In this document: piece after piece, positions 9,545 through 19,355 of the stretch | Layout: every line of letters starts with the position of its first letter | How positions within the stretch are numbered: the first letter of the stretch is position 1 | Assembly: GCA_963210315.1 (NCBI GenBank) | Contig: OY723281.1 | Location: forward strand, 930,001-994,000 | DNA: 64,000 nt | DNA from: Rhynchopus euleeides | Lineage: Eukaryota; Euglenozoa; Diplonemea; Diplonemida; Diplonemidae | Direction of reading: 5' to 3' | Program-made: the position numbers and the translations under genes | Notes under the pieces: generated by a model | Database searches by the model: none | Told to the model about the DNA's origin: nothing | Seen by the model: the letters and a program-made list of their open reading frames with translations, nothing else

Positions 9545-10364
9545 GACGGAACACCGTTGATGGTTTTAAGACAGACACCCCCATCCGGCTCCCCCCCCCC
9601 CCCCCACCCCACCCCACCCACCCTCCCCTGAGTGTTGATAATGGCTGGGATGTGGATGATCATAACAAAGCAATTGACCCTCCTCCCCACCCCCGCTCCT
9701 CATTGGGGTGGGGGGCCTTCGTTCTGTGTCAAACCTGTGTCAGTTATGCCTCCCCTTCTGTGAGGCGGGCTCACGCTGCTCTGTGCTTCTGAGCGAAGCG
9801 CCCCCCAATCGGTTTTGGGCCAGGGATGCCTGATAGCTGGATGCCTCCGCCCTCCCGTTGTCAATTGATTTGCTCTGCTCATCCACATCCCTTCTGATGG
9901 TTCTTCCGCAGCCCAACTGTGTGGGTGCTTCGGGAGTGTTGATAATGGGTGGGATGTGGATGAGCACAGCAACGCAATTGACCTCCGCCCCCCCGTTACT
10001 GTACGCTACACCCGGGCCTGCGGTGAGCTGCCGCGTGCCGTGTGGAAGCAGTGCGGTGCTGCAGGGCAATGCGGTGTGAAGCGGAATACAAACACCTCCG
10101 TGCGCTCTGTTCTCTGTTGGTGTGTGGCCCCTCCGATCTGGTTCGTTTTTCATTTTTTTGGTGTCTGTACCGCATTGTATTCACAGGCGGCAGTCAGGCC
10201 CCGCCGGCTGAGGTGCTGCTGTCAGGCTGGTCTGTTGTTGTTTTTCCTTTGTTGCAAAGACGCACACACACACACCCTGCATGCCCCGACACGGCTGTGC
10301 CGAGGGGGGGTGGAGCGGTGGTGTGTTCTGCTTTCCGAAAGACGTCCCAAAAAAACACATTCTT
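9545..10364. other. Spacer with R60 repeats and a PC-esterase 3' remnant
   Basis: No intact gene. R60 copies lie at 9630-9677 and 9934-9981, with an inverted partial at about 9859-9891 (TCAATTGATTTGCTC). Poly-C runs occur near 9590-9603. Bases about 10045-10150 copy the last codons and 3' flank of PC-esterase (AGCAGTGCGGTGCTGCAGGG ... GTGCGCTCTGTTCTC), matching 19326-19400. Confidence 0.65.
10045..10150 (+). pseudogene. 3'-end fragment of a third PC-esterase copy
   Basis: The sequence encodes the family C-terminus SAVLQGNAV-stop followed by the family 3' flank (GAAGCGGAATACAAACACC). Everything upstream is unrelated. It marks a deleted gene copy between PC-esterase 1 and the truncated duplicate at 10365. 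Confidence 0.7.
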
Positions 10365-11236
10365 CCTCACACCGCGCCCACCTAGTGGTCCCTAGTGTTT
10401 TCCCCCCTGATCCCCCCCCAAAACAGGAGCGTCAGCCCACCTATTCTCCAAAGGAGACATTGCTTGGAGTGCTGATAATGGATGGGATGTGGATGAGCAT
10501 TACAAAGCAATTGACCCTTCTGGGGGTCTTCGCTGGTCGTTATCCTTCGTTATTCTTCGTCATTTTTCACCGAGTTTCCTTAGGAAATGCACCAAAATGC
10601 ACTGACAATCACCCCGTAGCGAAGACCCCCAGAGAGAGAGAGATCTATTCTAAAATCGAAAAAGTTAGCGACAGGCCTGGGTCGTGGGCGCGGCGGCGAA
10701 GCCGCCGCCGCTATCGCGTACGAACCACATTTTACTGCATGGCCACCACTTCCACCCCCACCCCCCACCCCACCCCCCCCCCCCCCCACAACTGACCATC
10801 ATCCCACGAGACCTCGGAATTCAGAAAGTTAGCGACCAGCCTGCCTCACTCACCGCACCGCCCTTTGCCCCAAGCCGCAACATGCTTTATTGTGATTTGC
10901 TGGCATGGAACTCCTCAGAACCACCCCCCCATCACACAGGGCAGTCCAGAACGCTATACATCAGCGAGTGCCCGAGGCAGTCTTTGCTTAGGGCATCTGT
11001 CTGGGTCGATGTACCACACAAGCAACGCGTCCCGCGCAGGACCTGTATGCGTGCTGGTGCTTGTTGTGATATTCTTTGCTGCATTCTGTTCGCTGTTGCT
11101 CCCCGATGACCAGTCGCACCAAGTGATCCTCCAGGCGCGCCAGCTGCAGCTTCAGGAACTGAAGCTTCAGCAGCTGCAGGCGCAGGTGCAGCTCCTACGC
11201 GAGTCGCAGGCCGCGCTCAGCGCCACACCCCGCCCG
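10365..11236 (+). pseudogene. Truncated duplicate of PC-esterase 1 5' region
   Basis: Direct copy of 7611-8482 including MITE m2 (10522-10630), the start codon (11009) and the membrane anchor and coiled-coil stem. The reading frame breaks at CCCGCCCG, where MITE m3 begins without its first G residues. The frame runs on into the MITE to a stop at 11314, so any product would be an anchor plus stem without a catalytic domain. Confidence 0.85.
10522..10630. mobile_element. MITE m2 (GGGGGTCTTCGCT family)
   Basis: Copy of m1 carried along in the 872 bp duplication, not an independent insertion. Confidence 0.85.
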
Positions 11237-11339
11237 TCTTCGCTGGCCGTTATCCTCCGTCAATCTCCGTCAGTTTTCAGCCAATTCAACAGCAAATGCA
11301 CCAAAACGCACTGACGGTCACCCCGTAGCGAAGACCCCC
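11236..11339. mobile_element. MITE m3, left end clipped
   Basis: Starts GTCTTCGCTGGCCG directly at the duplication breakpoint and ends GCGAAGACCCCC. It belongs to the CTCCGTCAATCTCCGTCAG subfamily shared with m4 and m10. Confidence 0.8.
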
Positions 11340-11796
11340 TTTGTGGGTTATCAGAATCAAATTTGCGTTTATTTTTTTTACCTCCCTTTCGTCTCACTCA
11401 ACAACCCCCCTTTGCTTAGCAGACGGTGTTTTCTGGCGGGAATCTCTCTGTGATTGCTTCGCGTGCTGGGGGCAACATGGTTTGGCCTGGGCCTGGCTTA
11501 CCAAGACATAAATGGTTTGGCCTGGGCCTGGCTTTGTGGTGTAGTGTGGGACTTCAGTATTGGGAAGCTTCCGGGAACATCCTGTGTTTTTACAGTGCCC
11601 CAAAAAAACCAGACAAATGAATCGCCCAACTGAATCGTGCTAGCTAAACTCCGGAAAGAAGTGTCTTTTTTCGTTGAACGCAGCCAAATATAAGGCCTAA
11701 CCTGTTTTGGCGCACGGGTGTGATGACAAAAGGGAAAAGTGCTAGCACGAACATGATGTTGGTCTTCTGGTTATGTCTGGTTTCTTAGAACACTTA
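11340..11796. other. Unassigned spacer
   Basis: No credible gene. There is a local direct repeat, TGGTTTGGCCTGGGCCTGGCTT, near 11478-11533. Remainder is AT-richer than its neighbours. Confidence 0.5.
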
Positions 11797-11904
11797 GGGG
11801 GTCTTCGCTGGCCGTTATCCTCCGTCAATCTCCGTCAGTTTTCAGCCAATTCAACAGCAAATGCACCAAAACGCACTGACGGTCACCCCGTAGCGAAGAC
11901 CCCC
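11797..11904. mobile_element. MITE m4 with TTA target duplication
   Basis: 108 bp, GGGGGTCTTCGCT...AGCGAAGACCCCC, flanked by TTA at 11794-11796 and 11905-11907. This copy and m10 give the clearest target-site duplication for the family, fitting PIF/Harbinger-type insertion. Confidence 0.85.
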
Positions 11905-12088
11905 TTAACGTGTATGCAAAAAATCTTTTTACGGTCCGGACTGGTTCAGGGGAGGGGGGTCAACAGAAGTCATATTGGAAGGATGACGGTCGGGGGGGGG
12001 GGGGGTCGGGGGGTGAGTCGGAGAAAGCGACTCTTCACTCACCCACCAAGCCCACCCAAAGCAATAAAAAAAGTCTACAGAAGGACCT

Positions 12089-12352
12089 GTGATGTTCACT
12101 GCTTCTGATTTTACTCTCTGTATTTGCATGTGCGATGGGAAACATGCTTGTCCCCAATACTTCATCCTAGAGTATGGGAAACATTGCTTGGAGTGTTGAT
12201 AATGGATGGGGTGTGGATGAGCATCAGGGGGTCTTCGCTACGGGGTGGTCGTCAGTGCATTTTGGTGCATTTCCTGTTGAAATGGCTGAAAACTGACGAA
12301 GAATAACGAAAGCATAACGACCAGCGAAGACCCCCATAACAAAGCAATTGAA
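12089..12352. repeat. R150/R60 repeat interrupted by MITE m5
   Basis: GACCTGTGATGTTCACTGC through GATGAGCAT matches 36659-36810 and ends with an R60 module. That module is split by m5 (12237-12335) and continues as AACAAAGCAATTGA. A second piece of the same arrangement, with m8, is at 19927-20015, so the MITE-bearing locus was itself duplicated. Confidence 0.7.
12237..12335. mobile_element. MITE m5 (GGGGGTCTTCGCT family)
   Basis: 99 bp, opposite orientation to m1-m4 (GGGGGTCTTCGCTACGGGG at left). Inserted inside an R60 repeat. Confidence 0.8.
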
Positions 12353-12526
12353 TGGTGGCCTTCGTTCTGTGCCAAAGAGTGTCAGGTTGCAACTTACCGG
12401 GATATTGTTGGGCATTGGGGGCCAAGCAACACTGGGTGGGTGCCCTTCGCTCTGTGCCGCTGTGTGTCAAACTGTGTCACTTTGCAGCCAGTTTTGTGAG
12501 GCGGTTCACCATTCCTCACTTCCCTG

Positions 12527-13017
12527 CGTATTGCAATTTGGGTTAGCGTGCTGGCATCGCAGCCTGGCCCCGAAGGACCATACCGTGAGGAACCGGGCCC
12601 GCTATCCTACTTTTGCTCTACGTGACACCACACGGTTTCGCTCTCCTCCTCGTTGCGCTGTAAAGGAGGGGGGACACACACACACTGGAAGCCGGAGATT
12701 GCGCCTGCTGGTACTGAGGCGCAATCGTCGCGACGACGCGTTGAAAAGAGCGCGGAATAGCCGCCGAACGAAAGATGGTGGGAGAGGGGATGCAGCGGGT
12801 GCGCTTCGGAACCGCACGCAACACCTGCTTCCGGAGGAAACGAGAACGAGAAGGACGGACAGCACGAGTCTTGCGCTCCAAGAAGCGCAAGGCCTGTGAG
12901 GCCCGTGGGAAAGGGGAAGGCACGCCTGATTTAGCTGTGCTGATGATCGTGCGGGAGGAAGGAAAACCTGCTCTGTTGTTATGAAACGAGCATCGCTCCA
13001 GGGCAGATTCGTCTGCC
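12527..13017. repeat. R490 dispersed repeat, copy 2
   Basis: Near-identical to 1587-2077. Here the minus-strand frame continues beyond the repeat into the Pro/Ser-rich ORF at 12618-13871. Confidence 0.85.
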
Positions 13018-13871
13018 TCCCGCATGTGCGCTACACGTTTCTGCGCGCGGGGAACCGAGGACTCAGAAGGGGAGGAAGGGGAGAAAGGAAGTCGACGCCC
13101 CACGCAAGGGCTCGGCGACGTGCACTCGGGGGAGAGCGTGTCGCTCCCCTGGTGAGACGGCGTTTCAGCCTGATAACCGGGAAGAGAGGGGGTTGCAGAG
13201 TCTAAAGGCACTAGGGGCTCCTGACATGGAGAGGGTGGTGGGGGTGACACAGTGTCTGATGGGGGATTAAGCCGAGTGTCGGCGGGCTGAAAGCCCGGCG
13301 AGTCATCCACAACAAGGGAGGGTGCAGGCGAGAGAGGAAGGGGGGCAGCAAGTTCTGATGGGGACATGATACTATCCTCGTCAGGCCGAGGGCTTGACGC
13401 TGAAACCGGTCCCCTGGTGAGACCCTTGACGCTGAAACCGCACCCCTGGTGAGACGGCGTTTCTGCCTGCCAGTCTGGAAGAGAGGGTGTTGCCGTGTCT
13501 AGAGGCATTAGGGGCTCCTGACATGGAGAGGGTGGTGGGGGTGACACAGTGTCTGATGGGGGACTAAGCCGAGTGTCGGCGGGCTGAAAGCCCGGCGAGT
13601 CATCCACAACAAGAGAGGGTGCAGGCGAGAGAGGAAGGGGGGAAGCAAGTTCTGATGGGGACATGATACTATCCTCGTCAGGCCGAAGGCTTGGCGCTGA
13701 AACCGGTGAGCCAGGGGACACGGGAGGTTGAGGCTCTGCTCCTCTGTTGTGAAAGGAGCGTCTCCCCAGGGCGGATTCGTCTGCCTCCTGTATGGGTGCC
13801 ACTCGCTTCTGCGCGCGGGGTATCGAAGACACAGATGGGGGAGAGGGAGAGAAAGGGAGGCGGCGCCCCAC
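12618..13871 (-). CDS. Pro/Ser-rich internally repeated ORF, 5' end lost to a MITE
   Basis: Long minus-strand frame of about 417 codons, not recognised. It holds two tandem copies of a module of about 85 residues (RPDEDSIMSPSELASPLPLS ... QAETPSHQG) and two copies of GRRLPFSPSPPSVSS with IPRAQKRVA, then a basic tail rich in R/K/S (ERKTRAVRPSRSRFLRKQVL). The composition predicts a disordered protein. The apparent start is a GTG; upstream, the frame meets a stop inside MITE m6, so the true N-terminus is missing. Only the C-terminal 150 codons recur at 1662-2077. It could be part of a larger repeated element rather than a host gene; frame conservation in a copy that is about 99% identical is weak evidence for coding. 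Confidence 0.35.
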   Translation of the reverse strand: MGRRLPFSPSPPSVSSIPRAQKRVAPIQEADESALGRRSFHNRGAEPQPPVSPGSPVSAPSLRPDEDSIMSPSELASPLPLSPAPSLVVDDSPGFQPADTRLSPPSDTVSPPPPSPCQEPLMPLDTATPSLPDWQAETPSHQGCGFSVKGLTRGPVSASSPRPDEDSIMSPSELAAPLPLSPAPSLVVDDSPGFQPADTRLNPPSDTVSPPPPSPCQEPLVPLDSATPSLPGYQAETPSHQGSDTLSPECTSPSPCVGRRLPFSPSSPSESSVPRAQKRVAHMREADESALERCSFHNNRAGFPSSRTIISTAKSGVPSPFPRASQALRFLERKTRAVRPSRSRFLRKQVLRAVPKRTRCIPSPTIFRSAAIPRSFQRVVATIAPQYQQAQSPASSVCVSPLLYSATRRRAKPCGVT

Positions 13872-13880
13872 GTAAGGGCT

Positions 13881-13977
13881 CTACGGGGTGGTCGTCAGTG
13901 CATTTTGGTGCATTTCCTGTTGAATTGGCTGAAAAATGACGAAGATTGTCGAAGTTTGTCGACCAGCGAAGACCCCC
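13881..13977. mobile_element. MITE m6, left end lost
   Basis: TACGGGGTGGTCGTCAGTG ... CCAGCGAAGACCCCC, same orientation as m5. It joins the Pro/Ser-rich ORF without its GGGGGTCTTCGC end. Confidence 0.75.
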
Positions 13978-14000
13978 ATTGTATTTTATTGTATTTTATT

Positions 14001-14109
14001 GGGGGCCCTCGCTACGAGTCACTGTGAGTCACGAGTCGTCAGTTGTCAGCCAAACATGGCTGACTTCTCACTTTTTCTCACTCAGTCACACTTGGTAGCG
14101 AGGGCCCCC
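14001..14109. mobile_element. MITE of GGGGGCCCTCGCTAC family
   Basis: 109 bp with perfect ends GGGGGCCCTCGCTAC / GTAGCGAGGGCCCCC, a family distinct from but analogous to the m-series. It is flanked by a 21 bp direct repeat (ATTGTATTTTATTGTATTTT A) at 13978-13998 and 14110-14130. A clipped m-series right end (m7) follows at 14131-14159. Confidence 0.8.
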
Positions 14110-14130
14110 ATTGTATTTTATTGTATTTTA

Positions 14131-14159
14131 CTGACGGTCACCCCGTAGCGAAGACCCCC
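14131..14159. mobile_element. MITE m7, right-end fragment
   Basis: CTGACGGTCACCCCGTAGCG followed by AAGACCCCC, the last 29 bp of the m-series. Confidence 0.7.
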
Positions 14160-15999
14160 TGATGCGATAATCCCATTATCGTATACGACCGGATACGATA
14201 ATTATTATCGTATGCGATAACATACGATAATCCCATTATCGTATGCGATACCCACCTGATTTTGCCCGAAACCAATCACCGAAATCTCCAGTTTACCACC
14301 GCCAAACGCCACCAAACCCCGCCAAGGGCCACAATCAGCCACAAAATAGAGATCACTACCATTCTCCCAGCACCAGGAAGGGTAAGATGAGCCTGTGGGG
14401 TCCGGTGCTGCAGGCAGGGTACGCGTACTGGTCTGTGTCCGGGCTGCTGTGGTCATCGACAAGGCTGTGTGGTCTGTCCGAAGGAGGTGGATGGTGGTCT
14501 CCCTCAGGTGGATCGCGTCTCTCCGATCCTGCATGGGCTCAGGTGTCTCCAGATGATCATCACCCCTTGCCTTGCTGTCGGTGAGGATGGCGCCCGAGCT
14601 CCGCCTTGTAGCGCAGCGGAGTCGTGCAGGTCAGGCAGGCTCCTTGAGGCCTCCGAGGTGATGTGCGCACGCCATCCCGTGGTTCCTTGTAGAGTTGCAG
14701 ACAGGTCCGTGCGCACGGTGGGAGCGTTCGTATCGCCCGTTCCGTGCCAGGTCCTGAAGAATACCTTTGGTTGAGTATTGACTCTCTCGGGTTCAAACCC
14801 CATTCAAGGTCCTTCGCTATGTCATCACTGGTCGTCAGTCAGAGGGGAAGAACGGTGTTCCTCACTTTTTCACTGCTCACGGGAGCGAAGGCCAAGTCCA
14901 ACATAAGTGGTAGCCTTGAAGAGAAATCTCCTGATCTCTCCAAACATTGCACCGAAGACCACACCTGCCTATCAGGTTCTTCCCCATCAGTCGAACAGTC
15001 TTTCTTGTTCATGTTCTGGGCAGGGTGCTCTGTCTCGGTCACCCCGACACCTGCTTCAACTAGGCTAGTCCAACGTCTTCCCTCAGTGTTCTCACAGGGG
15101 TGTCCTCAGTATCTGGGTCCCGACGGCAAGGCAGCGTACCAGTCGGCTTTGCGAACCCGCAACAGGCTGTACTGGTGGTTGCATACCGCCGCAAGTATGA
15201 CCCTGTTGCTGCGTAGTCATGTTTTCCATGAAGTGGGGTGGCGACAGGGTGTAAGTCACGAGGGGAAGGGCATGTGGAACGGCCACTGCCCAATCCCCAG
15301 AGTCCTCTCCGCCCCACTGTGCCTGAAACTTCTTCAGACAGACATAGTGATGTGCATGTCATGGCACTATGTGTGTTGTGTCTCTGCTACCCATTTGTGA
15401 GGGACATTCTACACTTCTGAGTGAAGCCCCCCGTCACCAATAATTCAAAGAAGCAAAAATGGCAGCTTCCGGCTCCACTTTTACCACTTTTTCAATGTGC
15501 TCTGGGCTGATTTCTGGTTTTCCGAAAATCTCAAAAAATTATCGCATCATTATCGTATATTATCGTATACGATAATATACGATAATGGGAATACGATAAT
15601 AATTATCGTACCTGGGACCCCCCGTGTATAAGTCCCCCCCCCTTACCCCCGTGTTTAAGTCCCCCCCTGGGGGTCTGGCAGGGGGGGGACTTAAACACAG
15701 GGGGACCTAAACACGGGGGTGGGCTGGTCTGGAGGGTCATCAGGTGGCCCCTAGGCCCTCCAGGTGCTGTCTGAGTCGAAAAGTGGGGTGCCAAAAGTCC
15801 ATCCGGACCGGAATTACCCCCCTACGACAGCAGAGGAAGAGGTCTTCTTGGTCTCCACTGTGCCACCCCCGTGTTTAAGCCCCCCCTGTGTTTAGGTCCG
15901 CCCCCCCCGTGTTTAAGTCCCCCCCGGCCGAAAATCGCCTCCAGGGGGGGGACTTAAACACGGGGGGTCCCAGGTATGCGATAATAATTATCGTTTGCA
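14160..15999. mobile_element. O1: element with ATTATCGTATACGATAAT termini, carrying MITE E2
   Basis: Both edges (14160-14252 and 15538-15998) are arrays of ATTATCGTAT / ATACGATAAT palindromes, inverted with respect to each other. The 1.3 kb interior has open frames but none recognisable as a transposase. E2 (15611-15974) is inserted in the right array. No target duplication could be fixed because the edges are repetitive. Confidence 0.6.
15611..15974. mobile_element. MITE E2 (CCTGGGACCCCCC family)
   Basis: 364 bp, nearly the exact reverse complement of E1, bordered by TA at 15609-15610 and 15975-15976. Nested inside O1. Confidence 0.85.
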
Positions 16000-16010
16000 C
16001 TGTATGCCTA

Positions 16011-17158
16011 GGGGGGGTCAAATGCCACCCTTTTACGTGGACAAACACGATTTTTCAAAAAACCGGCGCAGAGGCCCCAAAGCCCCCGTAAACCCTCCAA
16101 ACCCCCCCAGATCGGTCCGGAAACCCATCGAACCCCACTTTTCCACCATTCCGGGCACCTCAGGTGCCCGAATTGGGGTACCTAAATTTTGTGCCACCGT
16201 TTGGTACCGGACAGTGCCACTGTGTGGGAGGTTGGAAAAGAAAATGCCCCAACACACCACATCTGAGGGTTGCAATGCATGTTGCTTGCCAACCACGTCA
16301 TCCGGTGGGTGTCAGGCGCTATGTAGGTGGCATGAGCCAGGTCTTCGATGAGTTCTGGCTTGTATATGTACCTCCCTGCCACCATGCACCGGGAGGCTGC
16401 CTGTAGGTACGGAACAAGTCCAGATGGTCGTGTGATTCCTGTGCAGCAGTGCTCCACAACCGGGATGTGTTGACAACGACTGTTGCAACACGAGCTGTAC
16501 ATTCCGGGAACACACGAAGTGCGCTGTCGTGGTACCCATTGTGCCAGAATTGGTAGTTGCTGCGGTCTACTTTGCCTGGCCCAAGAGCACTGGTACTGAA
16601 CGGTGCAATATGCGTGGCGAGGTGAATGCAACGGAAGGGCGCAAAGTCAATACAGCTCTCGGATGGCGGGTGGTGGTGCCACTAGTGTGTGACGTTCACT
16701 CGAGGATACAACGCATCACAATGAATCAGCAACCGTGGACCGAGTACAATACGCTCTCTGTGGCTGGTGTGGGGGACAAAGGCAGTGCCTGTGCCGCAGG
16801 CAGGGAGGTACATATACAAGCCAGAACACATCGAAGACCTGGCTCATGCCACCTACATAGCGCCTGACACCCACCGGATGACGTGGTTGGCAAGCAACAT
16901 GCATTGCAACCCTCAGATGTGGTGTGTTGGGGCATTTTCTTTTCCAACCTCCCACACAGTGGCACTGTCCGGTACCAAACGGTGGCACAAAATTTAGGTA
17001 CCCCAATTCGGGCACCTGAGGTGCCCGGAATGGTGGAAAAGTGGGGTTCGATGGGTTTCCGGACCGATCTGGGGGGGTTTGGAGGGTTTACGGGGGCTTT
17101 GGGGCCTCTGCGCCGGTTTTTTGAAAAATCGTGTTTGTCACCCCCATTTGACCCCCCC
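16011..17158. mobile_element. F1: 1.15 kb foldback element with arms of about 365 bp
   Basis: The left arm 16011-16380 and right arm 16799-17158 are inverted copies with few differences; the loop is 16381-16798. Ends are GGGGGGGTCAAATG / CATTTGACCCCCCC, with TA on both sides. In the right arm a frame reads GRYIYKPEHIEDLAHATYIA, also present in the left arm on the minus strand with HI changed to LI; it may be a relic of a captured or transposase exon. No intact gene. Confidence 0.8.
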
Positions 17159-18017
17159 TACCCCCCCCCCCCCCCCCGACGTTCACGACCCCCCAGAAAA
17201 TTACCCCAGCCCCTGTCCCCCCCCCCCCATAGGGAGTCGATGAGATGCAGGGGGAATCCCAAGCTATTGCCACACGCACACACGCCCGTTAATATTTTTT
17301 GTGTCAACCGCACCGTGCTCACGGAAGGCGTTCAGAACTAAAAAGGTTGCAGTGGGAGCAATGTTTTGTTCACCTACACTCCACGCCCCAACGTGCAGGT
17401 GACCAGAAGGTTGCACAAACAAAACAAAAGAAACCCGGCAATCCTTTTTTTGGAGTTGTGCTCACAACGCAGGAAACTTTGCTATGCAGATCATGCAGGG
17501 CACACCGCACCCGCAGCAGGCGTGTGGGGTGTTCTCGCGATCGACGAATACCCGCTGGTTCTTCTCTCCCCCCCTTTCTGATTTGCAGACACAAAGTTTT
17601 AAAGTATAGTGTAGAACGCACCGAGCGAGCTCTGGTGCTGCCTCCCCACACAAACACACATACAGCGTGGTCAGCACCCTGTCAAGAGTACGCTACGCAA
17701 ACCCTGGTTTCAAAACACACCCACACACACTTGGTCCACCCCCCCCTCCCCTGCAGGGTGTCAAGGTGCGGTGTTGCAGTGGTACCTTCTTGTACAGCCT
17801 TCCCCAACTCGGCCCCTTCAGCCTACGCTCAGGGGCGCAGTCACAGGAGGAGGGGCAAACAGACAAACACATCCATCTCCCAGACTCCAGGCAAGTTGAT
17901 CTGACGTGCGCCCCTCTGCAGCGATCCCACGCATTCTTCAAACTCTTGAGAAGCAAAAGCCGTCGAGAGAGAGAGAGTCACTAGAAAACAACCGACACGC
18001 CGCCGCTGCCTCCACCG
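17159..18017. other. Spacer and leader of PC-esterase 2
   Basis: Starts with C-rich runs (17160-17230), then an R165 repeat (17296-17452). The segment at 17538-17588 is a diverged version of the WD40 leader block (GATCGACGAA ... TTTGCAG). No gene seen before ATG 18018. Confidence 0.5.
17296..17452. repeat. R165 dispersed repeat, copy 1
   Basis: TTTTTGTGTCAACCGCACCG ... CCCGGCAATCCTTTTTTT. About 155 bp; other copies at 20419-20572 and 55895-56050. It begins and ends in T runs, contains TCCACGCCCCAACGTGCAGG, and has no open frame. SINE-like size, but I could not find convincing A and B boxes. Confidence 0.75.
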
Positions 18018-19355
18018 ATGGACATTCACATCCGGCCGACCCACCATGGCGGGGGAATCTGCAGAACCGGCTCGGTGTGCGCTGCGGGTATCGCCGTGAT
18101 GCTGCTGCTCGGCTTCCTGTGGATGCCAGACGATCAGATGCGGCACCTGCAGCTGCAGTCGCACCACCTGCAGCTGCAGGTCAACGAGCTGAAGGTGCAG
18201 GTGCTGAACCTCCAGAGGTATCGGTCGCAGCTGCCCCCCCTACTGCACGCAGCTGAGGGGGCTGCGCTTCCCTCGCTGTTGTCGCAGCCGGAGTCAAGTC
18301 GCTTGCATCACACCCCTGTGGTGCTGCCGTCGCCGGCACCAGGTGCGCTTCCGCTGTGCATCACCCCAGAAGACGTGGCAGGTGGTGATTATGTGAACAC
18401 GACAAACGGGGCCATCCGCTACCAGCCGAAGGGGTGCAGCCTGACTGCGTATAACAAAACAATGCTCCGGGAGTGCCTGGCGCACCGCAACCTTGCGATG
18501 TTTGGGGATTCGCAGCTGCGTGAGGCCGCCTTCGATCTCGCTGCCCGGTTGGGGTATCCAGGGTCGAAGGAGAACATGACGAGTGAGATCACAGGGAAGA
18601 GGATTGATGCCGGGATCTGGGTAGGGAATACCGCCAATATGAGTTTCTTCTTCACGCCGCAGATGGCGACACACCCCGAGGACCACAACATGCGTGTCAA
18701 CTTCAACCACACCAGGGGGCGGGAGGCGCTGCGCGATGCGGACATCATATTTATCAACGCCGGGATGTGGGACATGGGGAGGAACTGCGGCGTGCAGCGC
18801 TTCTACGCAGCCTTCAAGCGGTACATCGCCCTGATCCTGGAGAGGAAGAAGCCCTCTGCACAGGTCGTCATGTTCGGGCTGAGGTGGATCCACAGAGACA
18901 GGTGCACCCCTCGCACGAAGGAGTGCTACACCTGCAACCACCCCGACAAGGTCGCGGTGTTCAGGGAGGCCCTGTTCCTGGCTGCCTCCTGCATGGGCAT
19001 CCTGTCTGTGGACCCGAGCCACTTCTCGCGCCTCCGCCCGAACAACACAGTGGACGGGGTGCACTACAGCGGGGATGTGCGCAGGATGGAGGGCGACCTG
19101 CTGCTCAACGCTGTCTGCCGCACCCCAGCCCTGCAGCCCGTGCGCCTCCCTTGCGACGAGGAGCGCTTCTTCAAGAAGTGGAGCGCCGTGAAGCTGGCCG
19201 ACTACTCATGCCAGGGGAAGATCGAACCGAAAAGGTGCAAGATGGAGCCTGCGCGTGTATTCCTCAGCCGCTACGAAGGGCAGGCATTCGAAGATTCCTT
19301 CCAGCGCAGCCGCACGGAGGGCGGCAGTGCGGTGCTGCAGGGCAATGCGGTGTGA
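18018..19355 (+). CDS. PC-esterase 2: type II membrane SGNH-like acyl-esterase, 445 aa
   Basis: Paralog of the gene at 8255. The N-terminus differs completely: a short cytosolic tail, a membrane segment at about residues 19-36 (SVCAAGIAVMLLLGFLWM), then a Leu/Gln coiled-coil stem (about 40-68). From about residue 113 (CITPEDVAGG) the two proteins are almost identical, including G163-D164-S165 and D346-G-V-H349. The family is expected to add or remove acyl groups on glycans in the secretory pathway. The sharp change from divergent anchor to near-identical catalytic domain suggests recent gene conversion or selection for different targeting. ATG 18018 follows CCTCCACCG and is the first Met before the membrane segment. 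Confidence 0.85.
   Translation: MDIHIRPTHHGGGICRTGSVCAAGIAVMLLLGFLWMPDDQMRHLQLQSHHLQLQVNELKVQVLNLQRYRSQLPPLLHAAEGAALPSLLSQPESSRLHHTPVVLPSPAPGALPLCITPEDVAGGDYVNTTNGAIRYQPKGCSLTAYNKTMLRECLAHRNLAMFGDSQLREAAFDLAARLGYPGSKENMTSEITGKRIDAGIWVGNTANMSFFFTPQMATHPEDHNMRVNFNHTRGREALRDADIIFINAGMWDMGRNCGVQRFYAAFKRYIALILERKKPSAQVVMFGLRWIHRDRCTPRTKECYTCNHPDKVAVFREALFLAASCMGILSVDPSHFSRLRPNNTVDGVHYSGDVRRMEGDLLLNAVCRTPALQPVRLPCDEERFFKKWSAVKLADYSCQGKIEPKRCKMEPARVFLSRYEGQAFEDSFQRSRTEGGSAVLQGNAV

Noticed and set aside
14744-15400. 218-codon plus-strand frame inside element O1
   Set aside because: No recognisable domain, low-complexity composition, and no second copy to test conservation.
17296-17452. R165 as a tRNA-derived SINE or small RNA gene
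   Set aside because: The size fits, but I found no convincing A box or B box or cloverleaf, so it is listed only as a dispersed repeat.
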